Source: an uncultured bacterium (GTDB lineage Bacteria; Bacillota; Clostridia; Lachnospirales; Lachnospiraceae). From it: 34,065 nucleotides of DNA. Below are positions 1 through 7,008 of this stretch, piece by piece. The stretch covers positions 1 to 34,065 of the forward strand of contig CAJMON010000030.1 of the NCBI GenBank assembly GCA_905214955.1, written 5' to 3'. The stretch's first letter is position 1. Every line of letters starts with the position of its first letter. A model generated the notes under the pieces. That model did no database searches. It was not told where the DNA came from and worked only from the letters and a program-made list of their open reading frames with translations. Position numbers and translations under genes: made by a program.

Positions 1-170
1 TCATAAAGATGGGTCACTGTTTTTTTATTTTCAGTATATTTTTTTAAAGAAAAAACATACCATTTCTTTAGAATTCTTAATGAAAACTTTCTGGACAGAA
101 AAAGAAAAGAAGCATAAAATTGAAAAACACAAAGAGTTTTAGAAAACGACGGAGAGGGGAGCGGATACAG
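1..170. other. AT-rich intergenic region at left edge
   Basis: This stretch is strongly A/T-rich, with long T and A runs around 21-65. I see no convincing gene, RNA or consensus promoter in it. The T-run followed by an A-run (about 49-66) can fold back weakly, but it lacks a GC-rich stem, so I do not call a terminator. Confidence 0.4.
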
Positions 171-281
171 ATGAAGCGAGAAGAAAAAGAGTGTATGCAG
201 ATGGAAGAGTTTTGCCAGGTCTATGCAAAGACCTGCAGAGAAATGGAAGAAAAAGCGTACGTTCCGTTAGAAGAACGATGA
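171..281 (+). CDS. possible 36-aa small protein, unknown function
   Basis: A short frame opens with ATG 10 bases after a purine-rich ribosome site (GGAGAGGGGA at 151-160) and ends at TGA 279-281. The product is highly charged (many Glu, Lys and Arg) with two cysteines, and it has no signal peptide or membrane segment. It lies 91 bases upstream of the amidase fusion gene in the same direction. It could be a real small gene, a leader peptide, or chance in purine-rich DNA. I do not recognise a family. Confidence 0.3.
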   Translation: MKREEKECMQMEEFCQVYAKTCREMEEKAYVPLEER

Positions 282-372
282 CAGAATCAAAAAGAAACAG
301 GAAAAGAATTGTGCGGCAGGGATGTGTATGATAAAATAGAGGCAGCTTAGAAAAACAAAAAGGGGGTGCTCT

Positions 373-1998
373 ATGAAAAGGAAAGGAAGAATCCTGTGTC
401 TGGTGTGTGCAGCCGCATTGACGGCAGGCCAGGCATCTGCTGCAGAAGTCTTGGCAGGTGTGCAGACGGAAACCAGAAAGAGTCAGACGGAGCGTGAGAC
501 CGAAACAGAGGATTCTGGAAAAGAAAAAGGCCCGGTAGTGGCAGTGGACCCAGGACATCAGGGGAGCTGGGTGGATATGAGTGCACAGGAGCCGGTTGGG
601 CCAGGAGCTGCCGAGACAAAGGCGAAGGCGACCACGGGAACACAGGGGGTCTGGTCCAAGGTGCCGGAATATGACTTAAATCTGCAGGTATCCCTGGTTT
701 TGAAAAAAGAACTGGAAAACCGGGGCTATCAGGTGGTGATGACCAGGGAAGACAATGATACTGCCATCAGCAACGCAGAGCGGGCACAGCTTGCAGAAGA
801 AAAAGGAGCCCAGATCAGTGTGCGCATTCATGCCAACGGAAGTGATAATCCTACCGTATCCGGAGCGCTGGCTATGGCACCCTCCCCGGATAATCCTTAT
901 ATTCCGGAACTATCTAGAGATAGCCAGACACTGGCGGAGGATATCTTAAACGGCTACTGCGAAGCTACTGGCCTGGCAAGCCAGGGGGTGATGCTGACAG
1001 ATGATATGACCGGATTTAACTGGAGTACGGTGCCGGTGATGATCCTGGAAATGGGCTACATGAGCAATCAGCAGGATGATCTGTACATGACAGACAGCAG
1101 TCATTATGAACAGATGGCAGAGGGCATTGCCAACGGAATTGATGCTTACTTTGCAGACTTAGACAGCCAGAGAGGCACCGAGACCGCACAGGGCTTTAAA
1201 GAGCTGGAAGAACAGTTAAATACCAGGCTGGATCCCTTGGAAGAGGCAGGAGAGTCCTGGGCTGTGGCTGTGATGGACTTAAATTCCAAAGCTTCCTGCT
1301 ACATCCGGGGAGATCAGGTGATGCAGTCTGCCAGCGTGATCAAACTGTATATTATGGCGGCCGTGTATGAGCGGATTTTGTATCCGGAAGTCTCTGGATA
1401 TCCGGCGGTATCCGCAGGGGAGTCCTATGAGAGAGAACTCCAAAGCCTGCTAAACGATATGATCACGGTAAGTGACAATGAAGCAGCCAATGAACTGGTG
1501 CGCCGCTTAGGAGACGGAGATTTTTCTACTGGTGCGGAAGTGGTTAATAATTTCTGCAGAGAGCACGAATTTACCGGAACCCATATGGGACGTCCTTTCC
1601 TTGCACAGAATCCGGAGGATGATAATTATACGTCTGCGGCAGACTGCAGCCGGCTGTTAGAAGAGATTTACAATGGAGATCTGGTCAGCGTAGATGCTTC
1701 TTATCAGATGCTGACCCTGTTAAAGGGGCAGACCAGAACCGGGAAAATTCCGGCAGGGCTTCCTTATGATGTAGAGACGGCCAACAAAACCGGAGAAATG
1801 ACAGCAGAGTATGGACTTGGAACCATCGAAAATGACGTGGCAATGGTATTCAATGGAAAAAAACCTTATGTACTGTGTGTCCTGTCCAATGACATTGCTG
1901 ACAACGAGGAAGCAAGACAGACCATCGTAGAAATTTCCTCAGAGGTATATGCCTACCTAAATGGTGGAGAGAAAGGAGAAGCAGATGGAGCAGAGTAA
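373..1998 (+). CDS. secreted N-acetylmuramoyl-L-alanine amidase fused to a class A beta-lactamase-like serine hydrolase domain
   Basis: A 541-aa exported cell-wall protein. Residues 1-23 form a signal peptide. Residues about 54-262 are an Amidase_3 domain, which cleaves the bond between N-acetylmuramic acid and L-alanine in peptidoglycan. Its zinc and catalytic residues are visible: His62 (DPGH), Glu99, His153 (RIHANG) and Glu226 (ILEMGYMSN). Residues about 285-530 match the penicillin-recognising serine hydrolase fold, with SVIK (Ser321, Lys324), SDN (367-369) and KTG (472-474). No Glu lies where class A beta-lactamases have Glu166, so I infer a D,D-peptidase or other non-lactamase activity. 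The start follows an AAAGGGGGTG ribosome site. The next gene overlaps its end by 14 bases, which suggests co-translation. The domain calls are firm; the activity of the second domain is inferred. Confidence 0.85.
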   Translation: MKRKGRILCLVCAAALTAGQASAAEVLAGVQTETRKSQTERETETEDSGKEKGPVVAVDPGHQGSWVDMSAQEPVGPGAAETKAKATTGTQGVWSKVPEYDLNLQVSLVLKKELENRGYQVVMTREDNDTAISNAERAQLAEEKGAQISVRIHANGSDNPTVSGALAMAPSPDNPYIPELSRDSQTLAEDILNGYCEATGLASQGVMLTDDMTGFNWSTVPVMILEMGYMSNQQDDLYMTDSSHYEQMAEGIANGIDAYFADLDSQRGTETAQGFKELEEQLNTRLDPLEEAGESWAVAVMDLNSKASCYIRGDQVMQSASVIKLYIMAAVYERILYPEVSGYPAVSAGESYERELQSLLNDMITVSDNEAANELVRRLGDGDFSTGAEVVNNFCREHEFTGTHMGRPFLAQNPEDDNYTSAADCSRLLEEIYNGDLVSVDASYQMLTLLKGQTRTGKIPAGLPYDVETANKTGEMTAEYGLGTIENDVAMVFNGKKPYVLCVLSNDIADNEEARQTIVEISSEVYAYLNGGEKGEADGAE

Positions 1999-3100
1999 AG
2001 AGAAAAAAAGAAGAATCGTTTTGTGGGGAGCGGCTGCGCTTCTGTGTCTGACAGTATGGATGTTTTTCGGCAGATGGGCCTTCGCAGAAGGAAAAGCGTA
2101 TGAGTACATTGTCCCGGACAGCGACAGCTCTTATCTGACAGAAGCAGACATTGCGGGGATGGACGCCCAGGTGCTCTGCTATGCCAAGAACGAGATTTAT
2201 GCCCGCCACGGAAGACAGTTTGTGTCCAAAGAATTAAGCGGCTATTTTGAAGAACAGCCTTGGTATTACGGATTTATCAGTGCAGAGAATTTTTCTTCTG
2301 CAGTACTGAACAAGTACGAGACCGCCAATGTCAAAGTTCTGACAGACAAAGAAAAGGCCCTGATGCCAGGAGGCTATGTGTTAGACAAGGCAGGCTACAG
2401 CTATGAACCCGTTTACAGCTATGTGTACGGAGGAACCCTGACGGAAGTTTCGGAGAGTAGTCCTTATATTTTTGCAGACAGTGATTCCCGCTATTTAAGT
2501 GAAAGCGAAATTACACTCCTGTCTTTGCAGGCTATCTGCTATGCAAAAAATGAAATTTACGCCCGCCATGGAAGAATGTTCCAGTCCCAGGAGCTGACAG
2601 ACTATTTCAATTCGAAAGACTGGTATGTGGGTACCGTACGGCCGGAGAATTTTTCTGCTTCCGTGTTTAATGCCTATGAAAATGCAAATGTCCAGCTGCT
2701 TGCCTCCTGTGAAAAAGCAAAAAATGCAGCAGGCTATCAGTTAGACCAGCCAGGCTACGATATTTATGCGGTATCTGGAGGAACCACATCTCAGACATGG
2801 TACACGGGAAGTGAGTATATTTTTGCAGACAGCGATACCCGGTATCTGACCAGTGCCGAAGTCAACAGCCTTTCCCTGAAAATGGCATGTTATGCGAAAA
2901 ACGAGATTTATGCCAGAAGAGGCAGACTGTTCCAGTCCTCAGAACTGGCAGAGTATTTTAGAAACAAGAGCTGGTACTATGGAAGAATCCAGCCGGGAGA
3001 TTTTTCCGATGATGTGTTTAATAAGTATGAACTGGAAAACATCCGTGTGCTGACAGAACGGGAATATTCTCTGGATTCCAGAGGCTATCAGCTGTCCTAG
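1985..3100 (+). CDS. membrane-anchored protein with three YARHG domains
   Basis: A 371-aa protein with a basic N-terminus, one membrane or signal-anchor segment (about 11-34), and three tandem YARHG domains outside the cell (about 41-120, 161-241 and 278-358). Each copy carries a CYAKNEIYAR core and the spaced D-S-D...YL and W-Y elements. Copies one and two read YARHG (72-76 and 192-196), while copy three reads YARRG (309-313). YARHG is a conserved extracellular domain of unclear function, probably in wall or ligand contact. I chose ATG 1985 because AAGGAG (1973-1978) lies six bases upstream; an in-frame ATG at 1961 lacks such a site. The gene overlaps the amidase gene by 14 bases, so the two products probably act together at the wall. 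Confidence 0.8.
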   Translation: MEQSKEKKRRIVLWGAAALLCLTVWMFFGRWAFAEGKAYEYIVPDSDSSYLTEADIAGMDAQVLCYAKNEIYARHGRQFVSKELSGYFEEQPWYYGFISAENFSSAVLNKYETANVKVLTDKEKALMPGGYVLDKAGYSYEPVYSYVYGGTLTEVSESSPYIFADSDSRYLSESEITLLSLQAICYAKNEIYARHGRMFQSQELTDYFNSKDWYVGTVRPENFSASVFNAYENANVQLLASCEKAKNAAGYQLDQPGYDIYAVSGGTTSQTWYTGSEYIFADSDTRYLTSAEVNSLSLKMACYAKNEIYARRGRLFQSSELAEYFRNKSWYYGRIQPGDFSDDVFNKYELENIRVLTEREYSLDSRGYQLS

Positions 3101-3108
3101 AGTCAAAG

Positions 3109-4275
3109 ATGATGAAAGAACAGACATTGGAGCTGTACGTTCATATCCCTTTCTGCAAGAAGAAATGCCGGTACTGTGATTTTCTTTCCTTTGCAGGGGA
3201 GGAATGGACACAGGAAACGTATACCCAGGCGCTGATCAGGGAAATTGGAGCCTGGAGAGGAAAAGAAAACAAGAAGGTGTCCTCTGTGTTTGTGGGCGGA
3301 GGGACACCTTCCATCCTTTCTGTAAGAAGAATGGAAGAGATTTTTGAAGCCCTCCGGGAAAGTTTCTTCCTTACAGAAGATGCAGAGATTACCATAGAGT
3401 GCAACCCTGGAACCCTGGAAAAAGAAAAGCTGGAAGTTTATAAATGTCTTGGAGTCAACCGGCTAAGCCTTGGGCTGCAGTCTGCAAAGAATGAAGAATT
3501 AAGACTCCTTGGGAGAATCCACACCTGGGAGACCTTCCTGGAAAGCTTTCAGATGGCAAGAAAAGCCGGATTTGAGAACTTGAATGTAGATCTGATTTCC
3601 GCGCTTCCAGGACAGACCGTGGAAAGCTGGAGAGAAACCCTGGAAAAGGCCATTGCCCTTTCGCCTGAGCATATTTCCGCTTACAGCCTGATCATTGAGG
3701 AGGGGACTCCGTTTTATCAGGAATATGAAGAAGATGCGAAAATTCGGGAGGCAGGAGGAGATCCACAGTTTTTGCCCTCTGAAGATGCAGAGCGCCAGAT
3801 GTACGAGGACACAGAAAAAATCCTGGGAAATGCCGGATATTCCAGGTATGAGATTTCCAATTATGCAAAGCCTGGAATGGCCTGCCAGCACAATATGGGA
3901 TACTGGCAGAGAAAAGAATACATCGGACTGGGTCTGGGGGCATCTTCTTTGTACCGGGAAGGACGCTGGCGAAATTCGGAGAATCTTCTGGAATATTGTA
4001 ATCGGAAACAAGATATGCCAGAAAGAAAAGATCTGCAGAAATTAAGCCGTAAGGATCAGATGGAAGAGACCATGTTTTTAGGACTGCGGCTGATGGAGGG
4101 AGTAGAAGAAGAGGCATTTTTCCGGGAATTTGGATGTACCTGCCGGGAAGTCTATGGAGAAGTACTGGACAGACTGGAAGATCAGGGATTATTAAAAGAA
4201 GAAAATGGCAGAATTTTTCTTACCAGCCATGGAATTGACATCAGCAATTACTGCATGGCAGAATTTCTTCTATAA
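3109..4275 (+). CDS. hemW: radical SAM family heme chaperone HemW
   Basis: A 388-aa radical SAM protein. The iron-sulfur motif CxxxCxxC is at Cys16, Cys20 and Cys23, followed by DF, and the GGGTPS glycine motif is at 63-68. The extra cysteine found right after this motif in true coproporphyrinogen dehydrogenase HemN is absent, and length and sequence fit HemW, which binds heme and is thought to deliver it to respiratory proteins. ATG codons at 3109 and 3112 are both possible, and the ribosome site is weak. hemW just upstream of hrcA-grpE-dnaK-dnaJ is a common Firmicute order; here one reverse-strand gene separates them. Older annotations would call it oxygen-independent coproporphyrinogen III oxidase. 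Confidence 0.9.
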   Translation: MMKEQTLELYVHIPFCKKKCRYCDFLSFAGEEWTQETYTQALIREIGAWRGKENKKVSSVFVGGGTPSILSVRRMEEIFEALRESFFLTEDAEITIECNPGTLEKEKLEVYKCLGVNRLSLGLQSAKNEELRLLGRIHTWETFLESFQMARKAGFENLNVDLISALPGQTVESWRETLEKAIALSPEHISAYSLIIEEGTPFYQEYEEDAKIREAGGDPQFLPSEDAERQMYEDTEKILGNAGYSRYEISNYAKPGMACQHNMGYWQRKEYIGLGLGASSLYREGRWRNSENLLEYCNRKQDMPERKDLQKLSRKDQMEETMFLGLRLMEGVEEEAFFREFGCTCREVYGEVLDRLEDQGLLKEENGRIFLTSHGIDISNYCMAEFLL

Positions 4276-4282
4276 ATGGATA

Positions 4283-4319
4283 CAAAAATAGCTGCTCCGC
4301 TGGGGGCAGCTGTTTTTGG
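4283..4319. terminator. bidirectional terminator between hemW and the SGNH hydrolase gene
   Basis: The hairpin pairs AGCTGC (4290-4295) with GCAGCT (4306-4311). It is flanked by AAAAA on the left (4284-4288) and TTTTT on the right (4313-4317), so it can end transcripts from both converging genes. Confidence 0.8.
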
Positions 4320-4322
4320 TTT

Positions 4323-4339
4323 GCGCGCCACGGGCGCGC
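4323..4339. repeat. perfect GC-only hairpin GCGCGCC-ACG-GGCGCGC
   Basis: A perfect 7-bp inverted repeat with a 3-base loop lies four bases after the bidirectional terminator and 13 bases before the stop codon of the reverse gene. It has no T-run of its own. It may be a second insulating hairpin or a copy of a dispersed palindromic element; only a genome search would tell. Confidence 0.5.
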
Positions 4340-4351
4340 TCTAATGGATAT

Positions 4352-5080
4352 TCAGTCAGACACTTTGCTGGTGGCAAAATCATGGATTTTCTGATAGGTT
4401 TCTTCTGTGTAGTGGAGGCCGTCTACGGTTTCATAGCCGGTCTGCTTTAAATAATTGTAGCAGTCCAGATATCGGGAAGGAAACTCGGCGTACATACCGG
4501 CATTGAAAGTTTCGATGTCACGGTTGCTGACCATGGTGCAGTCTTCGTCTGCGGGATTTACCGAAAGAATGTAAAACCGGGTATCTGGATATTGGTCAAA
4601 CAGTTCATAATATAAGGAAATATAAGCATCCAGATCAGCCAGGTCATTGACTCCCATGTTGGAAACCACAATGGTGTCCGGGTTCTGGGAGAGGGCGGCG
4701 TTCAGCTCCGGGAGGGCACTCTCTTTGAACCAGCGGAAGCCTTCTCCGTCTTTTGCGATGAAAGTGCAGGAGTCTGTGATGCCAAGAGTAGCCAGGGCAT
4801 TTCGCATACCGGCAGTTCTGGAATCTCCCACCCACAGAATGGAAGCCATTTCCTTGGCAGAGGTTTCAGAAACAGAAGTTTCAGAAGCTGATTGGGAGGA
4901 AGGGGACGGGGCTGTCTGGCTGACTAATGCAGAAGTGGAAGAGTCTGTTTCTGTATTAAAAAGGACTGTCAGATAAGCGGCCAGGCCCACAAGACAGACG
5001 GCAAAGAAAATGCCTGCAAAAACCAGGGCAGAGCCGCTGCATTTCCGTCTGGAATGTCTTTTTTTTGAATGTTTTTTCAT
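4352..5080 (-). CDS. membrane-anchored SGNH/GDSL-family hydrolase
   Basis: A 242-aa protein with a very basic N-terminus (1-13), one membrane segment (about 17-41), a Ser/Thr-rich linker (about 43-78) and an outer SGNH hydrolase domain. The blocks are visible: GDS with nucleophile Ser87 (85-87), GVND (143-146), and D-G-L-H with Asp220 and His223. The family removes acyl or acetyl esters from polysaccharides, peptidoglycan or lipids; the substrate cannot be told here. The start at 5080 follows a GGAG site about seven bases upstream; the open frame continues upstream to 5230 but runs through the hrcA promoter and part of the CIRCE operator. It sits reversed between hemW and hrcA, so it is not part of the heat-shock unit. 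Confidence 0.8.
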   Translation of the reverse strand: MKKHSKKRHSRRKCSGSALVFAGIFFAVCLVGLAAYLTVLFNTETDSSTSALVSQTAPSPSSQSASETSVSETSAKEMASILWVGDSRTAGMRNALATLGITDSCTFIAKDGEGFRWFKESALPELNAALSQNPDTIVVSNMGVNDLADLDAYISLYYELFDQYPDTRFYILSVNPADEDCTMVSNRDIETFNAGMYAEFPSRYLDCYNYLKQTGYETVDGLHYTEETYQKIHDFATSKVSD

Positions 5081-5132
5081 AAAAATCTCCGTGTTGATAT
5101 AGGACGCAATGCCAATAATAGGAACAGTAAAA

Positions 5133-5160
5133 ATGATATCACATTTCACAGAAATGTCAA
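5133..5160 (-). promoter_or_regulatory. predicted sigma-A promoter for the SGNH hydrolase gene
   Basis: Read on the reverse strand, a perfect -35 TTGACA (5160-5155) lies 16 bases from a -10 TATCAT (5138-5133). This would start a transcript about 45 bases before the gene's ATG. It is back to back with the hrcA promoter. Confidence 0.6.
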
Positions 5161-5180
5161 AAATTTTTTTGAAAATCCTC

Positions 5181-5209
5181 TTGACAAAGGTATTGCTTGG
5201 TGCTATCTT
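5181..5209 (+). promoter_or_regulatory. sigma-A promoter of the hrcA-grpE-dnaK operon
   Basis: TTGACA (5181-5186) is followed after 17 bases by TATCTT (5204-5209), with a TG at 5201-5202 giving an extended -10. The start point would fall near 5216, just before the CIRCE operator. Confidence 0.8.
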
Positions 5210-5223
5210 ATGTACATGAAGTG

Positions 5224-5250
5224 TTAGCACTCTAGTCCAGTGAGTGCTAA
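5224..5250. promoter_or_regulatory. CIRCE operator, HrcA binding site
   Basis: A perfect CIRCE element: TTAGCACTC (5224-5232), a 9-base spacer, and GAGTGCTAA (5242-5250). It lies right after the promoter and 21 bases before the hrcA start. HrcA bound here blocks transcription until heat or misfolded protein ties up the chaperones. Confidence 0.97.
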
Positions 5251-5271
5251 TAACCGAAAGGAGGATCTCAC

Positions 5272-6321
5272 ATGGAGATGGAGCTGGATGACAGAAAGAA
5301 GAAAATTCTGTATGCGATCATCAAGACATACCTGGAAACCGGCGAACCAGTCGGCTCCCGTACCATTTCCAAGTACGCGGATTTAAAGCTCAGTTCTGCA
5401 ACAATCCGCAATGAGATGTCCGACCTGGAAGAAATGGGATACATCCTGCAGCCTCATACATCGGCAGGCAGGATTCCTTCAGACAAAGGTTACCGCTTCT
5501 ATGTAGACCAGCTGATGGAGGAGAAGGAGCGGGAGATCACAGAGACGAACAAGCTTTTGATTGAGAGACAGGACAAGATGGAACTGGTTCTCAAGAAAGT
5601 GGCTCAGTACCTGGCAGCAGATACCAATTATGCCAGTATGATTACTTCGCCTCAGTACCATCGGACAAAGCTGAAATTTATCCAGCTTTCCATGGTCAAT
5701 GACCAGCAGCTGTTGGCTGTGGTCGTGGCAGAAGGAAATGTTGTCAAGAACAAGATGCTTCATATCGAACACGGGCTTGATAATGAGACACTTCTGAAAC
5801 TGAACATTCTGCTGAACACCAGTCTGAACGGGCTGACCATGGAAGAGATCAATCTCGGAACCATTGCAAGGCTCAAAGAACAGGCAGGCATTCACAGCAG
5901 TTTGGTAGGTGATGTGCTGGACGCCGTGGCGGAGGCCATTCAGATGGACGAAGACATGGAAGTATATACCAGTGGAGCAACGAATATTTTCAAATATCCG
6001 GAACTGGCAGACAGCGCGAAAGCGAGCCGTCTGATCAGCGCGTTTGAAGAAAAGCAGCAGCTGGTGGATTTAGTGGAAAGTATTTCCCAGGACGAAAACG
6101 AGACGGGCATTCAGGTATACATTGGAAATGAAAGCCCGGTGCAGACCATGAAAGACTGCAGCGTTGTTACCACAAGCTATGATCTGGGAGATGGCATGAA
6201 AGGCACCATTGGAATTATTGGACCGAAACGAATGGATTATGACCGGGTTGTCACTACATTAAAAACGCTGACGACTCAGCTGGATCTGATATTTAACAAC
6301 AATAAAGAGGAAGGACGGTAG
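5272..6321 (+). CDS. hrcA: heat-inducible transcriptional repressor HrcA
   Basis: A 349-aa repressor of heat-shock genes, of normal family length. The N-terminal winged helix (about 1-85) contains the family signature LSSATIRNEM (40-49) and HTSAGRIPS (62-70); a larger GAF-like and dimerisation part follows. It should bind the CIRCE element directly upstream and so control its own operon. AAAGGAGG (5257-5264) lies seven bases before the ATG; a second in-frame ATG at 5278 is a weaker choice. It is the first gene of hrcA-grpE-dnaK, with grpE starting six bases after its stop. Confidence 0.96.
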   Translation: MEMELDDRKKKILYAIIKTYLETGEPVGSRTISKYADLKLSSATIRNEMSDLEEMGYILQPHTSAGRIPSDKGYRFYVDQLMEEKEREITETNKLLIERQDKMELVLKKVAQYLAADTNYASMITSPQYHRTKLKFIQLSMVNDQQLLAVVVAEGNVVKNKMLHIEHGLDNETLLKLNILLNTSLNGLTMEEINLGTIARLKEQAGIHSSLVGDVLDAVAEAIQMDEDMEVYTSGATNIFKYPELADSAKASRLISAFEEKQQLVDLVESISQDENETGIQVYIGNESPVQTMKDCSVVTTSYDLGDGMKGTIGIIGPKRMDYDRVVTTLKTLTTQLDLIFNNNKEEGR

Positions 6322-6326
6322 CAGGC

Positions 6327-6962
6327 ATGTCAGATATGGAAAAGGACATGGAACAGACTCCGGAAGAAACGGAAGCCGGAAAAGAACCCTGTCAGGAAGC
6401 AGATCAGGAAACCGCTTCCAAAGCAGAAACGAGTGAAACGGCTGAAGGCGAAAGAACATCTGAAAAAGACGCCGAGGACCAGCCGGAGAAGAAAGGCTTC
6501 TTTGGGAAAAAGAAGGAAAAGAAAGATAAGAAGGATCAACAGATCGAGGAACTCACCGATAGGGTGAAACGCCAGATGGCTGAATTTGATAATTACCGCA
6601 AGCGCACAGACAAAGAAAAAGCAGCCATGTTTGAGGTGGGAGCAAAAAGTGTTATTGAAAAAGTCCTGCCGGTGGTAGACAATTTTGAACGCGGACTTGC
6701 AGCCGTGCCGGAGGATCAGAAAGGTTCACCTTTTGCTGAAGGCATGGAAAAAATTTACAAACAGCTGATGACAGTGTTAGAGGAGCTGGAAGTAAAGCCC
6801 ATTGAAGCACTGGGCAAAGAGTTTGACCCGAATCTGCACAATGCAGTGATGCATATAGAAGATGAAGAACTTGGCGAGAATGTTATCGCAGAAGAGTTCC
6901 AGAAGGGTTACACATACCGGGACGGCGTGGTGCGTCACAGTATGGTAAAAGTTGCAAACTAA
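6327..6962 (+). CDS. grpE: nucleotide exchange factor GrpE
   Basis: A 211-aa co-chaperone that releases ADP from DnaK. Residues 1-55 are a Glu/Thr-rich, probably disordered tail, followed by a lysine-rich stretch (about 56-70). The long coiled-coil dimerisation helix (about 71-125) contains EFDNYRKRT (86-94), and the beta-rich C-terminal domain ends in the usual G-Y-x-x-x-x-x-V-x-R-H-x-x-V form. The acidic tail is longer than in many GrpE proteins. It starts six bases after hrcA and is followed 46 bases later by dnaK, so it belongs to the CIRCE-controlled unit. Confidence 0.95.
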   Translation: MSDMEKDMEQTPEETEAGKEPCQEADQETASKAETSETAEGERTSEKDAEDQPEKKGFFGKKKEKKDKKDQQIEELTDRVKRQMAEFDNYRKRTDKEKAAMFEVGAKSVIEKVLPVVDNFERGLAAVPEDQKGSPFAEGMEKIYKQLMTVLEELEVKPIEALGKEFDPNLHNAVMHIEDEELGENVIAEEFQKGYTYRDGVVRHSMVKVAN

Positions 6963-7008
6963 CAAAATTTTGACTAAGATAAAAAAGACTGACCAGGAGG
7001 AATGAATC

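Noticed and set aside
373..1998. Calling the C-terminal domain a beta-lactamase (resistance gene)
   Set aside because: The general-base Glu166 position does not hold a Glu by my alignment, and the domain is fused to a wall amidase. Hydrolysis of beta-lactams is not supported.
5081..5230. N-terminal extension of the SGNH hydrolase up to 5230
   Set aside because: It would run through the hrcA promoter and into the CIRCE operator. ATG at 5080 has a GGAG site and a normal basic start.
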